Of a stretch of DNA of 64,000 nucleotides, positions 44,910-54,861 are shown one piece after another (positions within the stretch are counted from its first letter, which is position 1; every line of letters begins with the position of its first letter). The position numbers and the translations under genes are program-made. The notes below the pieces were generated by a model that was not told where the DNA came from, did no database searches, and was given only the letters and a program-made list of their open reading frames with translations. The stretch comes from Vibrio hibernica (GTDB taxonomy: Bacteria; Pseudomonadota; Gammaproteobacteria; Enterobacterales; Vibrionaceae), in assembly GCF_015223435.1 (NCBI RefSeq), contig NZ_VHKO01000009.1:1-64000 (forward strand). Direction: 5' to 3'.

Positions 44910-44945
44910 GTTGGTTCAGGGTGTGATTCCCTGTGTTCAGCCAAC
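44910..44945 (+). promoter_or_regulatory. Hairpin between the DUF47 and Pit genes
   Basis: GTTGG (44910-44914) pairs with CCAAC (44941-44945), with CAGGG and CCCTG forming an inner stem. There is no T run, so it is not a standard terminator; it may tune or stabilise the transcript. Confidence 0.4.
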
Positions 44946-44978
44946 TCGAATTGTTACCTCAAAAAACTAGGTATTACG

Positions 44979-46241
44979 ATGGATATCCTCGCAAACTACG
45001 GCACTATTATTATTTTAGTTGCAGCGTTATTTGGTTTCCTAATGGCTATTGGTATTGGTGCAAATGATGTTGCTAATGCTATGGGCACATCTGTTGGTTC
45101 AAAAGCACTAACAGTCAAGCAAGCAATTTTTATTGCCATGATTTTTGAATTCGCTGGCGCCTACTTAGCTGGTGGCGAAGTAACTGATACTATTAAAAAT
45201 GGAGTCATCGAAACTTCCTTTTATACCTCACATCCAGAAGTTTTAATCTATGGCATGATGTCTGCTTTATTAGCGGCGGGAACTTGGTTACTGCTCGCCT
45301 CTTATATGGGCTGGCCTGTATCTACCACGCACTCCATTATTGGTGCTATCATCGGTTTTGCTTGTGTCTCAACAGGTACTGAAGCCGTAGATTGGCATTC
45401 AGTACAAGGCATTGTGGGTAGCTGGATCATTACTCCATTTATCGCCGGGCTTTTTGCTTACGGTATTTTTGTTAGTGCTCAACGGTTAATCTTTGATACT
45501 GAAAACCCAGTGGCAAATGCCAAGCGGTTTGTACCGGTTTATATGTTTTTGACCACAATGGTCATCGCACTGGTTACGATCAAAAAAGGGCTAAAACATG
45601 TTGGCTTACACCTTACTCATGGTGAAGCTTGGATCTATTCTATTTTGTTTTCGACCTTAGTTATGATTGGTGGCTATCTTTACATTAAACGTAAGTTCGC
45701 CAGCCAAGTAGAAGATCATAGCTTTGCTGGTGTAGAAAGTATCTTTAGTATTTTAATGGTTATTACCGCTTGTGCGATGGCATTTGCACATGGCTCAAAC
45801 GATGTAGCGAATGCTATTGGGCCATTGTCAGCAGTGGTGGCAACCGTGCACAATATGGGTGAATTGACGGCGAAAAGTGAAATTGTTTGGTGGATTCTGC
45901 CACTCGGCGGTTTAGGTATTGTGGTTGGCCTTGCCACTATGGGCCATAAAGTAATGGCGACTATTGGCACGGGTATTACCGAGCTGACACCAAGCCGTGG
46001 TTTTGCGGCTCAATTAGCGACAGCAACAACGGTTGTACTAGCTTCTGGAACGGGTCTTCCTATTTCAACAACACAAACATTAGTAGGTGCAGTATTAGGT
46101 GTTGGCTTTGCTCGTGGCATCGCAGCCCTGAATATGGGCGTGGTACGTAATATTGTCGCATCATGGATTATCACCTTACCTGCAGGTGCCGTATTAGCAA
46201 TAGTATTCTTCTACGCAATCCAAGCCGCATTTGGTGGCTAA
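44979..46241 (+). CDS. pit: Low-affinity inorganic phosphate transporter, Pit family
   Basis: The 420-residue protein is a PiT-family H+/phosphate (metal-phosphate) symporter of the inner membrane. It shows the duplicated signature: IGANDVANAMGTSVG near the start and AFAHGSNDVANAIGPLSAV in the second half, with the GWPVSTTHSIIGA and GLPISTTQTLVGA repeats. About ten helices are predicted. E. coli PitA is longer (499), so this is the compact form common in vibrios. It is the second gene after DUF47 and ends at a strong terminator. Confidence 0.94.
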   Translation: MDILANYGTIIILVAALFGFLMAIGIGANDVANAMGTSVGSKALTVKQAIFIAMIFEFAGAYLAGGEVTDTIKNGVIETSFYTSHPEVLIYGMMSALLAAGTWLLLASYMGWPVSTTHSIIGAIIGFACVSTGTEAVDWHSVQGIVGSWIITPFIAGLFAYGIFVSAQRLIFDTENPVANAKRFVPVYMFLTTMVIALVTIKKGLKHVGLHLTHGEAWIYSILFSTLVMIGGYLYIKRKFASQVEDHSFAGVESIFSILMVITACAMAFAHGSNDVANAIGPLSAVVATVHNMGELTAKSEIVWWILPLGGLGIVVGLATMGHKVMATIGTGITELTPSRGFAAQLATATTVVLASGTGLPISTTQTLVGAVLGVGFARGIAALNMGVVRNIVASWIITLPAGAVLAIVFFYAIQAAFGG

Positions 46242-46295
46242 GCCTTCGAAGGTTAGTATACTGTCAAAGCAGTGTCATAATTGTGCTTTAGACAT

Positions 46296-46325
46296 AAAAA
46301 GAGGGAGCTTTCGCTCCCTCTTTTC
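46296..46325 (+). terminator. Terminator of the Pit operon
   Basis: GAGGGAGC and GCTCCCTC pair around TTTC, extended by A and T tracts on each side. Confidence 0.93.
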
Positions 46326-46459
46326 TTGCACGCTAAGCCGAAACTTCTTACTATTTCGTTATCTGATTATTAACTGACTTATTTGACGTACTTGGGCTCA
46401 TCTGTGCTTAATTAGCATTATAAAAGAGCAAGGCGTTTATTAATTAAAAGGAACAAAAT

Positions 46460-47071
46460 GTGAAAAAGCTTTTTTGCTTAATCCTATTAACATGTTTTTT
46501 TGCTCCATCAACATACGCACGTGATTTCTATATCTCTGACAACCTTTTCACCTATATGCATTCTGGCCCTGGTAATCAATATCGAATTATTGGAAGTGTC
46601 GATGCGGGCGATGTAATTAAAATATTAAGCTCGAACAAATCAGCGGGTTTCTCTCAAGTGATTGATAGTAAAGGTCGTAAAGGTTGGGTAGAAAGTAAAT
46701 ATGTTACCTCTGATGTGAGCATGTCTATTCGCTTACCTCAAATTGAGAAAGAGTTATCAACGGTAAAAAATGCATTAGCCAATGCTCGTAAAACGTCAGA
46801 CACAGAAAAAGCAGGCTTAGTCAGCTCCCTTAAGGTGAGCAATAAGCAAATATCGGATCTTGAAACAAACTACCGCAATCTAAATCAACAACTCTCAGAC
46901 TCTCAAGCAGAAGCTCGAGAACTACGTGCTAAGTTAGATACGCAAAAAGATGACTTGCTTATACGCTACTTTATGTATGGTGGTGGTGTTGCAGGACTAG
47001 GGCTGTTATTTGGTTTGATCCTTCCTCACATCATTCCACGTCGCAAAAAAAATAATGGTGGTTGGGCTTAA
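46460..47071 (+). CDS. ygiM: SH3-domain inner-membrane protein (TIGR04211, YgiM-like)
   Basis: The 203-residue protein has a signal sequence (1-21, ending in STYARD), a bacterial SH3 domain (about 24-85; FTYMHSGPGNQYRIIGSVDAG), a coiled coil (about 95-165) and a C-terminal membrane helix followed by a basic tail RRKK. This domain order is that of YgiM in E. coli, where ygiM lies beside ygiF-glnE. Its role is not firmly known; an envelope function is likely. It begins with GTG, preceded by AAAGGAA; an ATG two bases earlier is out of frame and ends at once. Confidence 0.86.
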   Translation: MKKLFCLILLTCFFAPSTYARDFYISDNLFTYMHSGPGNQYRIIGSVDAGDVIKILSSNKSAGFSQVIDSKGRKGWVESKYVTSDVSMSIRLPQIEKELSTVKNALANARKTSDTEKAGLVSSLKVSNKQISDLETNYRNLNQQLSDSQAEARELRAKLDTQKDDLLIRYFMYGGGVAGLGLLFGLILPHIIPRRKKNNGGWA

Positions 47072-47111
47072 TCGTCTTACGCTAAAACTAACAAATTATA
47101 GAAATCACTAT

Positions 47112-47147
47112 AGCCAGATTAGGTAGTCAACCTAAGTCTGGCTTTGT
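47112..47147. terminator. Terminator after ygiM
   Basis: AGCCAGATTAGGT pairs with ACCTAA and TCTGGCT (one bulged G) around AGTCA and is followed by TTGTTATT. Convergent mutT ends 40 bases away. Confidence 0.72.
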
Positions 47148-47182
47148 TATTTACACAATAAAACATCACTTTTTACGTTAAA

Positions 47183-47587
47183 TTACTCCGCTCTATTTTG
47201 CTGCATCAAACGTTCTACAATCGGTTCATTCGCTTCTGGAAATTGGTAATCACGGATATCTTCAATTTTCACCCACTTTCCTTCCTGCCCTTCTTTACCA
47301 TAAGCCTCACCAGAAAAATCAAGCACACTGAAAAAATCAAAGGTCAGTTTTTTATCTGGGTAATCATAGTCTAAATGTTCAAAGTGGGTTAATTGGGTAA
47401 CGTTAATATCAACTTCTTCATACAACTCTCTAATCAAGCCCTGTTCCGCGCTTTCATTTAACTCAACCTTACCGCCGGGAAACTCCCAATATCCACCTTT
47501 ATGAAGCTTTTTAGGTCTTTTAGTGATGAATATCTTATCTTGATTCGAATTAAAGATAATACCCGCGACAATATGTAATCTAATCAT
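47183..47587 (-). CDS. mutT: 8-oxo-dGTP diphosphatase MutT
   Basis: MutT cleans the nucleotide pool of 8-oxo-dGTP and so prevents A-to-C transversions. The 134-residue protein (E. coli 129) has the Nudix box GGKVELNESAEQGLIRELYE followed by EVDI; the usual Gly of the final GU pair is replaced by Asp, an accepted variation. The gene follows secA on the same strand, as in E. coli, but a UUCG-loop hairpin between them probably stops most secA transcripts. The start ATG is clear. Confidence 0.94.
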   Translation of the reverse strand: MIRLHIVAGIIFNSNQDKIFITKRPKKLHKGGYWEFPGGKVELNESAEQGLIRELYEEVDINVTQLTHFEHLDYDYPDKKLTFDFFSVLDFSGEAYGKEGQEGKWVKIEDIRDYQFPEANEPIVERLMQQNRAE

Positions 47588-47600
47588 TATTACTCCGATT

Positions 47601-47625
47601 AAAAAAGGCCGCCGAAGCGACCTTT
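47601..47625 (-). terminator. UUCG-loop terminator between secA and mutT
   Basis: On the minus strand AAAGGTCGC-TTCG-GCGGCCTTTTTT forms a 9-bp stem with one G-U pair, an extra-stable tetraloop and a T tail, placed 55 bases after the secA stop codon and 13 before mutT. Confidence 0.78.
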
Positions 47626-47679
47626 ACTTGATACTCATAAATTAGGTATCGAATCAATATCACCCATAAATCACATTAA

Positions 47680-50415
47680 TTATGCAATTTTACCATGACA
47701 TTGTTTATATTTTTTTCCAGAACCACATGGACAAGCTTCATTTCGACCAACCTTACGTTCTTCACGAACGACGGGTTGGGAAGCTTCATCTTGTGCTTCA
47801 CTATCATCTAGGCCTTCTACACTTGCATGCTGATACTGTTGACGACGAGAAGCTTCTTCGGCTTGAATACGACGTTGTTCTTCCATGCGATCAACCTCTT
47901 CACGCTCCTGAACTCGAACTCGGCTTAGCGTTGAGATAACATCGAATTTCAAACTATCTAATAACTCACCAAACAACTCAAACGACTCACGTTTAAATTC
48001 TTGTTTAGGATCTTTTTGAGCATAGCCGCGTAAATGAATGCCTTGGCGCAAGTGATCCATTGCGGCAAGATGCTCTTTCCAAAGCGTATCAAGAGTTTGT
48101 AGCATCACTTGACGTTCAAAGTTACGCAGTACTTCTGCACCAACCACTTCTTCTTTATTTTTATAAATAGCCGATGCTTCATCAATAATACGATCACGTA
48201 AAACTTCTTCATACAGCTTATCGTCTTCATCTAGCCAAGTTTGGATAGGAAATTCGAGATCAAAATCAGCTTGTAGGCGAGCTTCTAATCCCGCCACATC
48301 CCACATATCATCCAGTGATTGTGGTGGAATATATTGTTCAAATACAGAGGTAAGCACATCAATACGATTTTGGCCCAACATCTCACTAATGTCGCCAGCA
48401 CTCATTAATTCATCACGTAATTCATACACCACTTTTCGTTGATCATTGGCAACATCATCATAATCAAGTAATTGCTTACGAACGTCAAAGTTACGACCTT
48501 CTACTTTGCGTTGTGCTTTTTCAATTGATCGAGACAGCATACGACTTTCAATCGCTTCACCTTCTTCCATACCGCTTTGAATTAAACCAGCCATACGATC
48601 AGAGGTGAAAATACGAAGTAGGGAATCTTCCATTGAGAGATAAAAACGCGAAGAACCCGCATCACCTTGGCGACCAGAGCGACCACGAAGCTGATTATCA
48701 ATACGACGAGATTCATGACGCTCAGTGCCAATGATGTGCAAACCGCCCGCGTCAAGTACCGCATCATGCACTAATTGCCATTTGGCTTTTATTTCAGAGA
48801 TCTGAGAGTCCGTAGCTGCCGAACCTTGTTTATCCGTAAGTTTTTCAACTTCAGCTTCCCAACTGCCACCTAATTTAATATCAGTACCACGGCCAGCCAT
48901 ATTGGTTGCAATCGTTACCGCTCCTGGAGTACCCGCTAGCTCAACAATTTCAGCTTCTTTTTCGTGAAACTTAGCATTAAGAACACTATGTTTAATTTTC
49001 GCATCTTTCAATGCATTCGATAACAACTCAGATTTTTCAATCGAAACGGTACCGACTAGGATTGGCTGTCCTTTCTCTACACGTTCCCTAATATCTTCAA
49101 TAATAGCGGCAAATTTATCGACTTCAGTGCGATAAACAACATCCGGCATATCATTACGAATCATTGGACGGTTAGTGGGAATAACCACCGTATCCAAACC
49201 ATAGATGGATTGGAACTCAAATGCTTCTGTGTCGGCAGTACCCGTCATGCCCGAAAGCTTATCGTACAAACGGAAATAATTTTGGAAGGTAATAGAAGCT
49301 AAAGTTTGGTTCTCATTTTGAATTTTAACCCCTTCTTTCGCTTCAACAGCTTGGTGTAAACCTTCAGACCAACGACGTCCAGGCATTGTTCGGCCTGTAT
49401 GTTCATCAACAATGATAACTTCATCATCTTTCACAATATAATCGACATCTTTTTCAAATAATACATGGGCTCGCAATGCCGCTGTAATATGGTGAAGAAG
49501 GCTGATATTTGCTGGAGAGTAAAGGGTTTCGCCCTCTTCCATCATGCCATTACGAATCAAAAGCTCTTCAACAAACTCTTGACCCGTTTCAGTCATATGA
49601 ACTTGTTTCGCTTTTTCATCAATGGTGTAGTGTTTATCCCCACGATATTCTTCCGTATCTTCTTCTTCTTGGCGCTCTAAATTTGGGATCAATAGATTGA
49701 TTCGTGTATACAAATCAGAACTATCTTCAGCCGGACCTGAAATAATAAGAGGAGTACGGGCTTCATCAATTAAGATAGAATCCACTTCATCGACAACAGC
49801 AAAGAAACGCTCACGTTGTACGCGATCTTCAGGGCGGAATGCCATGTTGTCACGTAAGTAATCAAAACCAAATTCGTTGTTAGTGCCATACAAAATATCA
49901 CATTGATACGCGACCTGCTTTTGCTGAGGGATCATGTTCGGAACATTGATTCCAACAGTCATGCCTAGATATTCAAATAATGCTCGATTAGTTTCAGCAT
50001 CGCGAGCGGCCAAATAATCATTCACAGTGACAATGTGAACCCCCTTACCCGCTAATGCATTAAGATATGCAGATAATGTAGCGGTTAACGTTTTACCTTC
50101 ACCAGTACGCATTTCTGCGATTTTCCCACCATTAAGAACCATGCCGCCAACGAGCTGCACATCAAAATGTCGCATACCATAAATTCTTTTTGATGCTTCA
50201 CGTACCGTTGCAAAAGCTTCTGGCAATAGTTGATCAAGTGTTTCACCATTTTGATAGCGCTCACGAAATTCAACCGTTTTATTTTGCAGTTGTTCATCAG
50301 TTAAAGCATTAAAGTCAGGTTCAAAACTATTTATCTTATTTACGATTTTACTTAGCTGTCGTAGAGTTCGATCATTGCGACTACCAATGACACTGGTCAG
50401 TAATTTAGTTAACAT
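47680..50415 (-). CDS. secA: Preprotein translocase ATPase SecA
   Basis: SecA is the motor that pushes preproteins through SecYEG. The 911 residues include nucleotide-binding domain 1 with MRTGEGKT (about 102-109) and [20 protein letters not shown], the preprotein crosslinking domain, nucleotide-binding domain 2 ([29 protein letters not shown]), and a C-terminal zinc finger [14 protein letters not shown]. coli SecA is 901 residues. The start ATG matches the family N-terminus [16 protein letters not shown]. No SecM-like arrest peptide is visible upstream; the 337-base gap to dciA holds none. Confidence 0.98.
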   Translation of the reverse strand: MLTKLLTSVIGSRNDRTLRQLSKIVNKINSFEPDFNALTDEQLQNKTVEFRERYQNGETLDQLLPEAFATVREASKRIYGMRHFDVQLVGGMVLNGGKIAEMRTGEGKTLTATLSAYLNALAGKGVHIVTVNDYLAARDAETNRALFEYLGMTVGINVPNMIPQQKQVAYQCDILYGTNNEFGFDYLRDNMAFRPEDRVQRERFFAVVDEVDSILIDEARTPLIISGPAEDSSDLYTRINLLIPNLERQEEEDTEEYRGDKHYTIDEKAKQVHMTETGQEFVEELLIRNGMMEEGETLYSPANISLLHHITAALRAHVLFEKDVDYIVKDDEVIIVDEHTGRTMPGRRWSEGLHQAVEAKEGVKIQNENQTLASITFQNYFRLYDKLSGMTGTADTEAFEFQSIYGLDTVVIPTNRPMIRNDMPDVVYRTEVDKFAAIIEDIRERVEKGQPILVGTVSIEKSELLSNALKDAKIKHSVLNAKFHEKEAEIVELAGTPGAVTIATNMAGRGTDIKLGGSWEAEVEKLTDKQGSAATDSQISEIKAKWQLVHDAVLDAGGLHIIGTERHESRRIDNQLRGRSGRQGDAGSSRFYLSMEDSLLRIFTSDRMAGLIQSGMEEGEAIESRMLSRSIEKAQRKVEGRNFDVRKQLLDYDDVANDQRKVVYELRDELMSAGDISEMLGQNRIDVLTSVFEQYIPPQSLDDMWDVAGLEARLQADFDLEFPIQTWLDEDDKLYEEVLRDRIIDEASAIYKNKEEVVGAEVLRNFERQVMLQTLDTLWKEHLAAMDHLRQGIHLRGYAQKDPKQEFKRESFELFGELLDSLKFDVISTLSRVRVQEREEVDRMEEQRRIQAEEASRRQQYQHASVEGLDDSEAQDEASQPVVREERKVGRNEACPCGSGKKYKQCHGKIA

Positions 50416-50752
50416 TATTTATGAATCTCTCTTTCTGATCCTTGGGATCTCTGCTTTCAGTTTCTCATCACTTAATACTTAAAAACTAAGAATACTGATA
50501 TAAATGTTGTCTATTTATTAGCATATGGTGCTGAAGCACTGTATTTTCAAGGATAAATTTTTAGTAGGTACATAGTATGGGATTCTTGAGCTATCTTCTA
50601 TCTAGAAACGTCTTTGTTTACGGGGTTTATCACTTTTTTTGATCACACATCATTTTTTTTTATTATCTGACTAAAATTAAGTGGTAATCAGTTAAAATAA
50701 ACCTTAACTGATAATGATTACACTCATTGCCTCCTCAATTTAAAGGGTACTT
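50416..50752. promoter_or_regulatory. secA-dciA divergent control region
   Basis: This 337-base AT-rich stretch holds the start sites of two divergent genes. An inverted repeat ATCAGTTAA (50687-50695) / TTAACTGAT (50704-50712) sits 40 bases before dciA, and GATAATGAT (50710-50718) overlaps it as a partial Fur-like sequence. I see no coding sequence or RNA gene here. Confidence 0.4.
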
Positions 50753-51208
50753 ATGCGCGATCATCGTCCTACTTTAACTAAAGATTTACTGATAGATTAC
50801 CGTATGGGGAAGTTAAGTCAGCACGTTAATGACATACTGAAGATCAATAAAGCTCTTCAATCCATTTTAACGCCCGTATTTCGCCCTCATTGCCGAGCGG
50901 CAAACATCAAAAATAGTCAGTTATTGATAGAAGTTGCTAATGCCTCATTACAAATGAAACTGAACTATGATCGTATTCATATCTTATCTCAATTACGAGC
51001 AAATGGTTTCTCTAAACTAAGTGGCATTGAATTCAAAATTAACCCAGATCTTTACCGGACAGACTCCATAAAAGAAAAACCTGTCACGCCTTATAAGTCA
51101 TCGGGTTTGAGTGAAAACTCAGCACAATCAATACTTATGATCGCAGGATTAGCACCGCCAAAACTAAAGCTTCGAATTGAAAGTTTAGCTAAATTAGCAA
51201 AAAAATAG
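50753..51208 (+). CDS. dciA: Replicative helicase loader DciA (DUF721)
   Basis: The 151-residue protein has the DUF721 fold in its first 110 residues (LSQHVNDILKINKALQSILT, LLIEVANASLQMKLNYDR) and a disordered basic tail. DciA loads the replicative helicase DnaB in bacteria without DnaC, including vibrios. Its position between secA and lpxC is the usual one for dciA in gammaproteobacteria. The ATG lies 9 bases after AAAGGG. It is the only plus-strand gene between 47 and 64 kb. Confidence 0.88.
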   Translation: MRDHRPTLTKDLLIDYRMGKLSQHVNDILKINKALQSILTPVFRPHCRAANIKNSQLLIEVANASLQMKLNYDRIHILSQLRANGFSKLSGIEFKINPDLYRTDSIKEKPVTPYKSSGLSENSAQSILMIAGLAPPKLKLRIESLAKLAKK

Positions 51209-51255
51209 CACCCATCTCAAATAGATAACGTGATTAAAAAGGAAATCAACAGACG

Positions 51256-51294
51256 AAAAAAAACCAGACTAATTAGACAGTCTGGTTTTTTTCA
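51256..51294. terminator. Bidirectional terminator between dciA and lpxC
   Basis: AAAAAACCAGACT (51258-51270) pairs with AGTCTGGTTTTTT (51279-51291), with A and T tracts outside, serving both convergent genes. Confidence 0.9.
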
Positions 51295-51311
51295 AATTCT
51301 AACTAAATTTA

Positions 51312-52232
51312 TTAAGCTAATACTGTATTGGTCATTTCACCAAAAGCCACTGGTGAACCCGCTGATTCTTCAAAAGTTGCCCATTCCCAAGCTTCTTGGT
51401 TCGCTAGTAATGCACGCAATAGTTGATTATTCAGTGCATGTCCTGTTTTATAAGCTCGAAGCTCGCCAACAATACTATGCCCAGACATATACAAATCACC
51501 AATCGCATCTAATACTTTATGAGTCACAAATTCATTACTGAAACGTAGACCATCTTCGTTCAAGATTCGGTATTCATCAAGGACGATCGCACAATCAAAA
51601 CTACCACCTAAGCATAAATTCTGAGATTGAAGGTATTCAATATCACGCATAAAGCCAAAAGTACGAGCACGTGAAATATCTTTGATAAATGCTTGCGAAG
51701 AAAAATCAAACAGCATGTGTTGTTCATCAGCTTCAATTGCAGGATGATTAAATTCAATCTCAAAATCCATACGGAAACCAGCATAAGGAACCAACTCGGC
51801 CCACTTATCACCATCTTCAACACGTACTGGTTTTTTAATACGAATAAAACGCTTTGCTGCATTTAATGTTTCAATACCTGCAGATTGCAGCAAGTATACA
51901 AATGGGCTAGCACTGCCATCCATAATTGGGATTTCAGGTGCATCAACTTCAATAATAATATTATCAATGCCCATACCTGATAAGGCTGCATTTAAATGCT
52001 CTACCGTCGAGATTCGAATACCGTCATCATTAACTAAAGCAGTACATAACACAGTGTCTCGTACTGAATTTGCATCAGATGGAAAATCCACTGGCGGGTT
52101 CAGATCCGTACGGCGGTAAATAATACCGGTATTTGCAGGTGCAGGGCGTAGAGTTAGCGTAACTTTACGTCCAGAGTGGAGACCCACACCAGTCGTTTTA
52201 ACTTGCTCTTTTAAAGTACGTTGTCTAATCAT
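51312..52232 (-). CDS. lpxC: UDP-3-O-acyl-N-acetylglucosamine deacetylase LpxC
   Basis: LpxC is the zinc enzyme of the committed step in lipid A synthesis. The 306 residues equal the usual 305-306. Zinc ligands lie in [14 protein letters not shown] (His) and [13 protein letters not shown] (His, Asp); [20 protein letters not shown] carries the catalytic histidine. The N-terminus [20 protein letters not shown] is the family start. It is the last gene of the division cluster, 103 bases after ftsZ. In E. coli LpxC amount is set by FtsH proteolysis, which cannot be seen here. Confidence 0.97.
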   Translation of the reverse strand: MIRQRTLKEQVKTTGVGLHSGRKVTLTLRPAPANTGIIYRRTDLNPPVDFPSDANSVRDTVLCTALVNDDGIRISTVEHLNAALSGMGIDNIIIEVDAPEIPIMDGSASPFVYLLQSAGIETLNAAKRFIRIKKPVRVEDGDKWAELVPYAGFRMDFEIEFNHPAIEADEQHMLFDFSSQAFIKDISRARTFGFMRDIEYLQSQNLCLGGSFDCAIVLDEYRILNEDGLRFSNEFVTHKVLDAIGDLYMSGHSIVGELRAYKTGHALNNQLLRALLANQEAWEWATFEESAGSPVAFGEMTNTVLA

Positions 52233-52335
52233 CTAATTTGCCTTTCTATCACGCCACATAAAATTCCAGCCATCAATAAGACTGGTCAAATATGCTAACA
52301 TATTTTAGAGACACTTCAAGTTAATTGTGTAAATC

Positions 52336-53553
52336 TCAATCAGCTTGATTACGTAAAAATGCTGGAATATCAAAATATCCACTGTCATTTTCATCCGGTT
52401 TTTTAGCTGTATTCGAATTATGATTTGATGAATTCGAAGACCCGCTGGATGTTGATGCCGCAGAAGTTTTACGCAACATAGGTTGTGGTTCTTCTTCTGT
52501 GGCAGCCGCTACAGGTTGAGATACTTGCGCTGGTGTTGCTGCTGTAGATTTAGCCACCCCACCTTTTACTAAAGTAATTTCTGGTGGTTGTGATTTACCA
52601 ATACCTGTCGCAACAACCGTTACACGAATTTCATCTTTCATGTCTGGGTCGAGAGAGGTACCAATAACAACCGTAGCATTATCAGAAGCAAAAGCTTTCA
52701 CTGTGTTACCCACAATTTCAAACTCTTCTAAGCGCATATCATAACCAGCAGTGATATTAACTAAAACACCACGAGCACCTGCTAAGTCGATATCTTCAAG
52801 TAATGGGCTAGATATTGCCATTTCAGACGCTTCTTCTGCACGATCTTCACCTGTTGCATGTCCACTTCCCATCATCGCATGTCCCATTTCGGACATAACA
52901 GTACGAACATCTGCAAAGTCGACATTAATCATACCAGGGCGAGTAATGAGCTCTGCGATACCTTGCACAGCATTTTTAAGTACATCGTTCGCTTTAGCAA
53001 AAGCTTCTAGCAAAGTGATTCCACGGCCAAGTACTTTAAGCAATTTCTCGTTTGGAATCGTGATCAGTGAATCGACATGCTTTGATAGCTCTTCAATTCC
53101 TTGCTCTGCGAAAGCCATACGTTTCTTGCCTTCAAAGCTAAACGGCTTCGTGACAACTGCAACAGTTAGCACACCAAGCTCTTTCGCCACTTCAGCAATA
53201 ACAGGAGCAGCTCCGGTACCAGTACCACCGCCCATACCGGCTGCAATAAAGACCATATCAGCACCAGATAATGCTGCTTTAATAGCTTCACGATCTTCTA
53301 ATGCAGAATCACGTCCAACTTGTGGATTTGCTCCAGCTCCCAAACCTTTAGTGATATCACCACCGATTTGGATTACATTACTTACGCTTACTTTTCGCAG
53401 TGCTTGAGCATCCGTATTAACAGTAATGAATTCCACCCCTTCGATGGACTCACGTACCATATGCTCAACAGCGTTACCGCCGCCACCACCAACTCCAACG
53501 ACCTTAATTACAGCATCGTCAGACATTTCCATCATCGGTTCAAACATTGACAT
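52336..53553 (-). CDS. ftsZ: Cell division GTPase FtsZ
   Basis: FtsZ is the tubulin homologue that forms the division ring. The 405 residues have the GTP-binding core with the tubulin signature [14 protein letters not shown], a T7 loop ([11 protein letters not shown]), a variable Ser/Asn-rich linker (about 330-390) and the conserved C-terminal peptide DIPAFLRNQ that docks FtsA and ZipA. The ATG at 53553 gives [20 protein letters not shown]. It follows ftsA by 33 bases and precedes lpxC, as in E. coli. The linker has no regularity beyond low complexity. Confidence 0.98.
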   Translation of the reverse strand: MSMFEPMMEMSDDAVIKVVGVGGGGGNAVEHMVRESIEGVEFITVNTDAQALRKVSVSNVIQIGGDITKGLGAGANPQVGRDSALEDREAIKAALSGADMVFIAAGMGGGTGTGAAPVIAEVAKELGVLTVAVVTKPFSFEGKKRMAFAEQGIEELSKHVDSLITIPNEKLLKVLGRGITLLEAFAKANDVLKNAVQGIAELITRPGMINVDFADVRTVMSEMGHAMMGSGHATGEDRAEEASEMAISSPLLEDIDLAGARGVLVNITAGYDMRLEEFEIVGNTVKAFASDNATVVIGTSLDPDMKDEIRVTVVATGIGKSQPPEITLVKGGVAKSTAATPAQVSQPVAAATEEEPQPMLRKTSAASTSSGSSNSSNHNSNTAKKPDENDSGYFDIPAFLRNQAD

Positions 53554-53586
53554 GTGTATTCTCCGTTTCTACCTGTTCGCCTCAGG

Positions 53587-54861
53587 TTAAAACTCTTTCT
53601 GTATCCAATTACGCAGCTTTTGAATGAATTCAGCCAGGGAGCTACCAGCGCGTTGCTTAGGTACTGACTGTTGATATTCACTCTCGTTATAAAACTGACT
53701 GTCTTTGGCGTAATGTAGTAATCCAACCGCCGTTGAATGATGCGGTTCTTTAACGTAGTCAGTTAACCCTCTGACCTCTAGGGGCTTACCAATTCGAACT
53801 TGATTGCGGAATACGCGTTCAGCGCACTCTACTAAACCTTCAATCTGTGCAGCGCCGCCAGTTAATACGACACCAGCAGCCAAATGATGTTTAATTCCAT
53901 CTTCTCGCAACTGAGCTTGAGTCGAGTCAACTATTTGATTCGCCATACCCATTAATTCAGTATATCGGGGTTCTATCACTTCTGCCAAAGTTTGACGTTG
54001 TAAACTTCGAGAAGGACGACCACCAACACTTGGAACATTAACGGTATCATCTTTGCTCACTAACTCACTTAGTGCACAACCAAATTTAATTTTTATCTCT
54101 TCAGCATCACTGACTGGTGTACCAAATGCAAATGCAATATCGCTTGTGACTGCATTACCCGCATAGGAAAAGACTTTTGTGTGACGTAACGCACCGCCCG
54201 TCCAAATAGAAACTTCCATGGTTCCTGCGCCAATATCAATGACACAAACACCCAGTTCTCTTTCATCTTCAGTAATAACCGCATTGCTTGATGCAAGGCC
54301 TGAATAAATCAACTGCTCAACTTTTAAATGACAGCGCTCAACCGCCTTAACAATGTTACGAGCCATATCATTATGGCATGAAATCAAATGAACGCTGGCT
54401 TCCATGCGAACACCAGATAGACCAAGAGGGTTTTTAATGCCTTCTTGGTAATCAATAGTAAATTCTTGTGGTATCACATGTAGTATACGTTGCTCTTCAC
54501 CAATTTTAATTGACTTAGCAGTATGAATTACACGATCAATATCATCTTGAACGACTTCTTCATCAGAAATAGCACCCATACCTTTTTCAATACGGCTTGC
54601 AATATGTTTACCAGACAAAGAAAGATACACACTAGTAATCTGGCATTCTGCCATTAATTCTGCTTGGTCAATAGCTCTTTGAATTGATTTCACTACGGAT
54701 TCAAGATCGTTAACACCGCCTTTATCCATACCACTGGAAAGGCATTCACCTGAACCAATAATATTAATTTGTCCATCGGGGAGAACTTCTCCCACTAATG
54801 CAACAATATTTGCAGTGCCGATATCAAGACCAACGACAATATTACCTTCTGAGGCCTTCAT
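53587..54861 (-). CDS. ftsA: Cell division protein FtsA
   Basis: FtsA is an actin-like ATPase that anchors FtsZ to the membrane. The 424 residues have the nucleotide-binding motifs VVGLDIGTANIVALVGE near the N-terminus, VIDIGAGTMEVSIW in the middle and VVLTGGAAQIEGL later, plus a C-terminal amphipathic helix (FIQKLRNWIQKEF) for membrane binding. The start ATG shares one base with the stop codon of ftsQ (TAATG), so the two are translationally coupled. Confidence 0.98.
   Translation of the reverse strand: MKASEGNIVVGLDIGTANIVALVGEVLPDGQINIIGSGECLSSGMDKGGVNDLESVVKSIQRAIDQAELMAECQITSVYLSLSGKHIASRIEKGMGAISDEEVVQDDIDRVIHTAKSIKIGEEQRILHVIPQEFTIDYQEGIKNPLGLSGVRMEASVHLISCHNDMARNIVKAVERCHLKVEQLIYSGLASSNAVITEDERELGVCVIDIGAGTMEVSIWTGGALRHTKVFSYAGNAVTSDIAFAFGTPVSDAEEIKIKFGCALSELVSKDDTVNVPSVGGRPSRSLQRQTLAEVIEPRYTELMGMANQIVDSTQAQLREDGIKHHLAAGVVLTGGAAQIEGLVECAERVFRNQVRIGKPLEVRGLTDYVKEPHHSTAVGLLHYAKDSQFYNESEYQQSVPKQRAGSSLAEFIQKLRNWIQKEF

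Noticed and set aside
50416..50752. A SecM-like arrest peptide gene upstream of secA
   Set aside because: No frame with a signal sequence and arrest motif is visible in the gap on the secA strand.
52751..53407. 218-codon open frame antisense to ftsZ
   Set aside because: It is explained by the codon use of ftsZ on the other strand, is Ser/Ile-rich and low in complexity.
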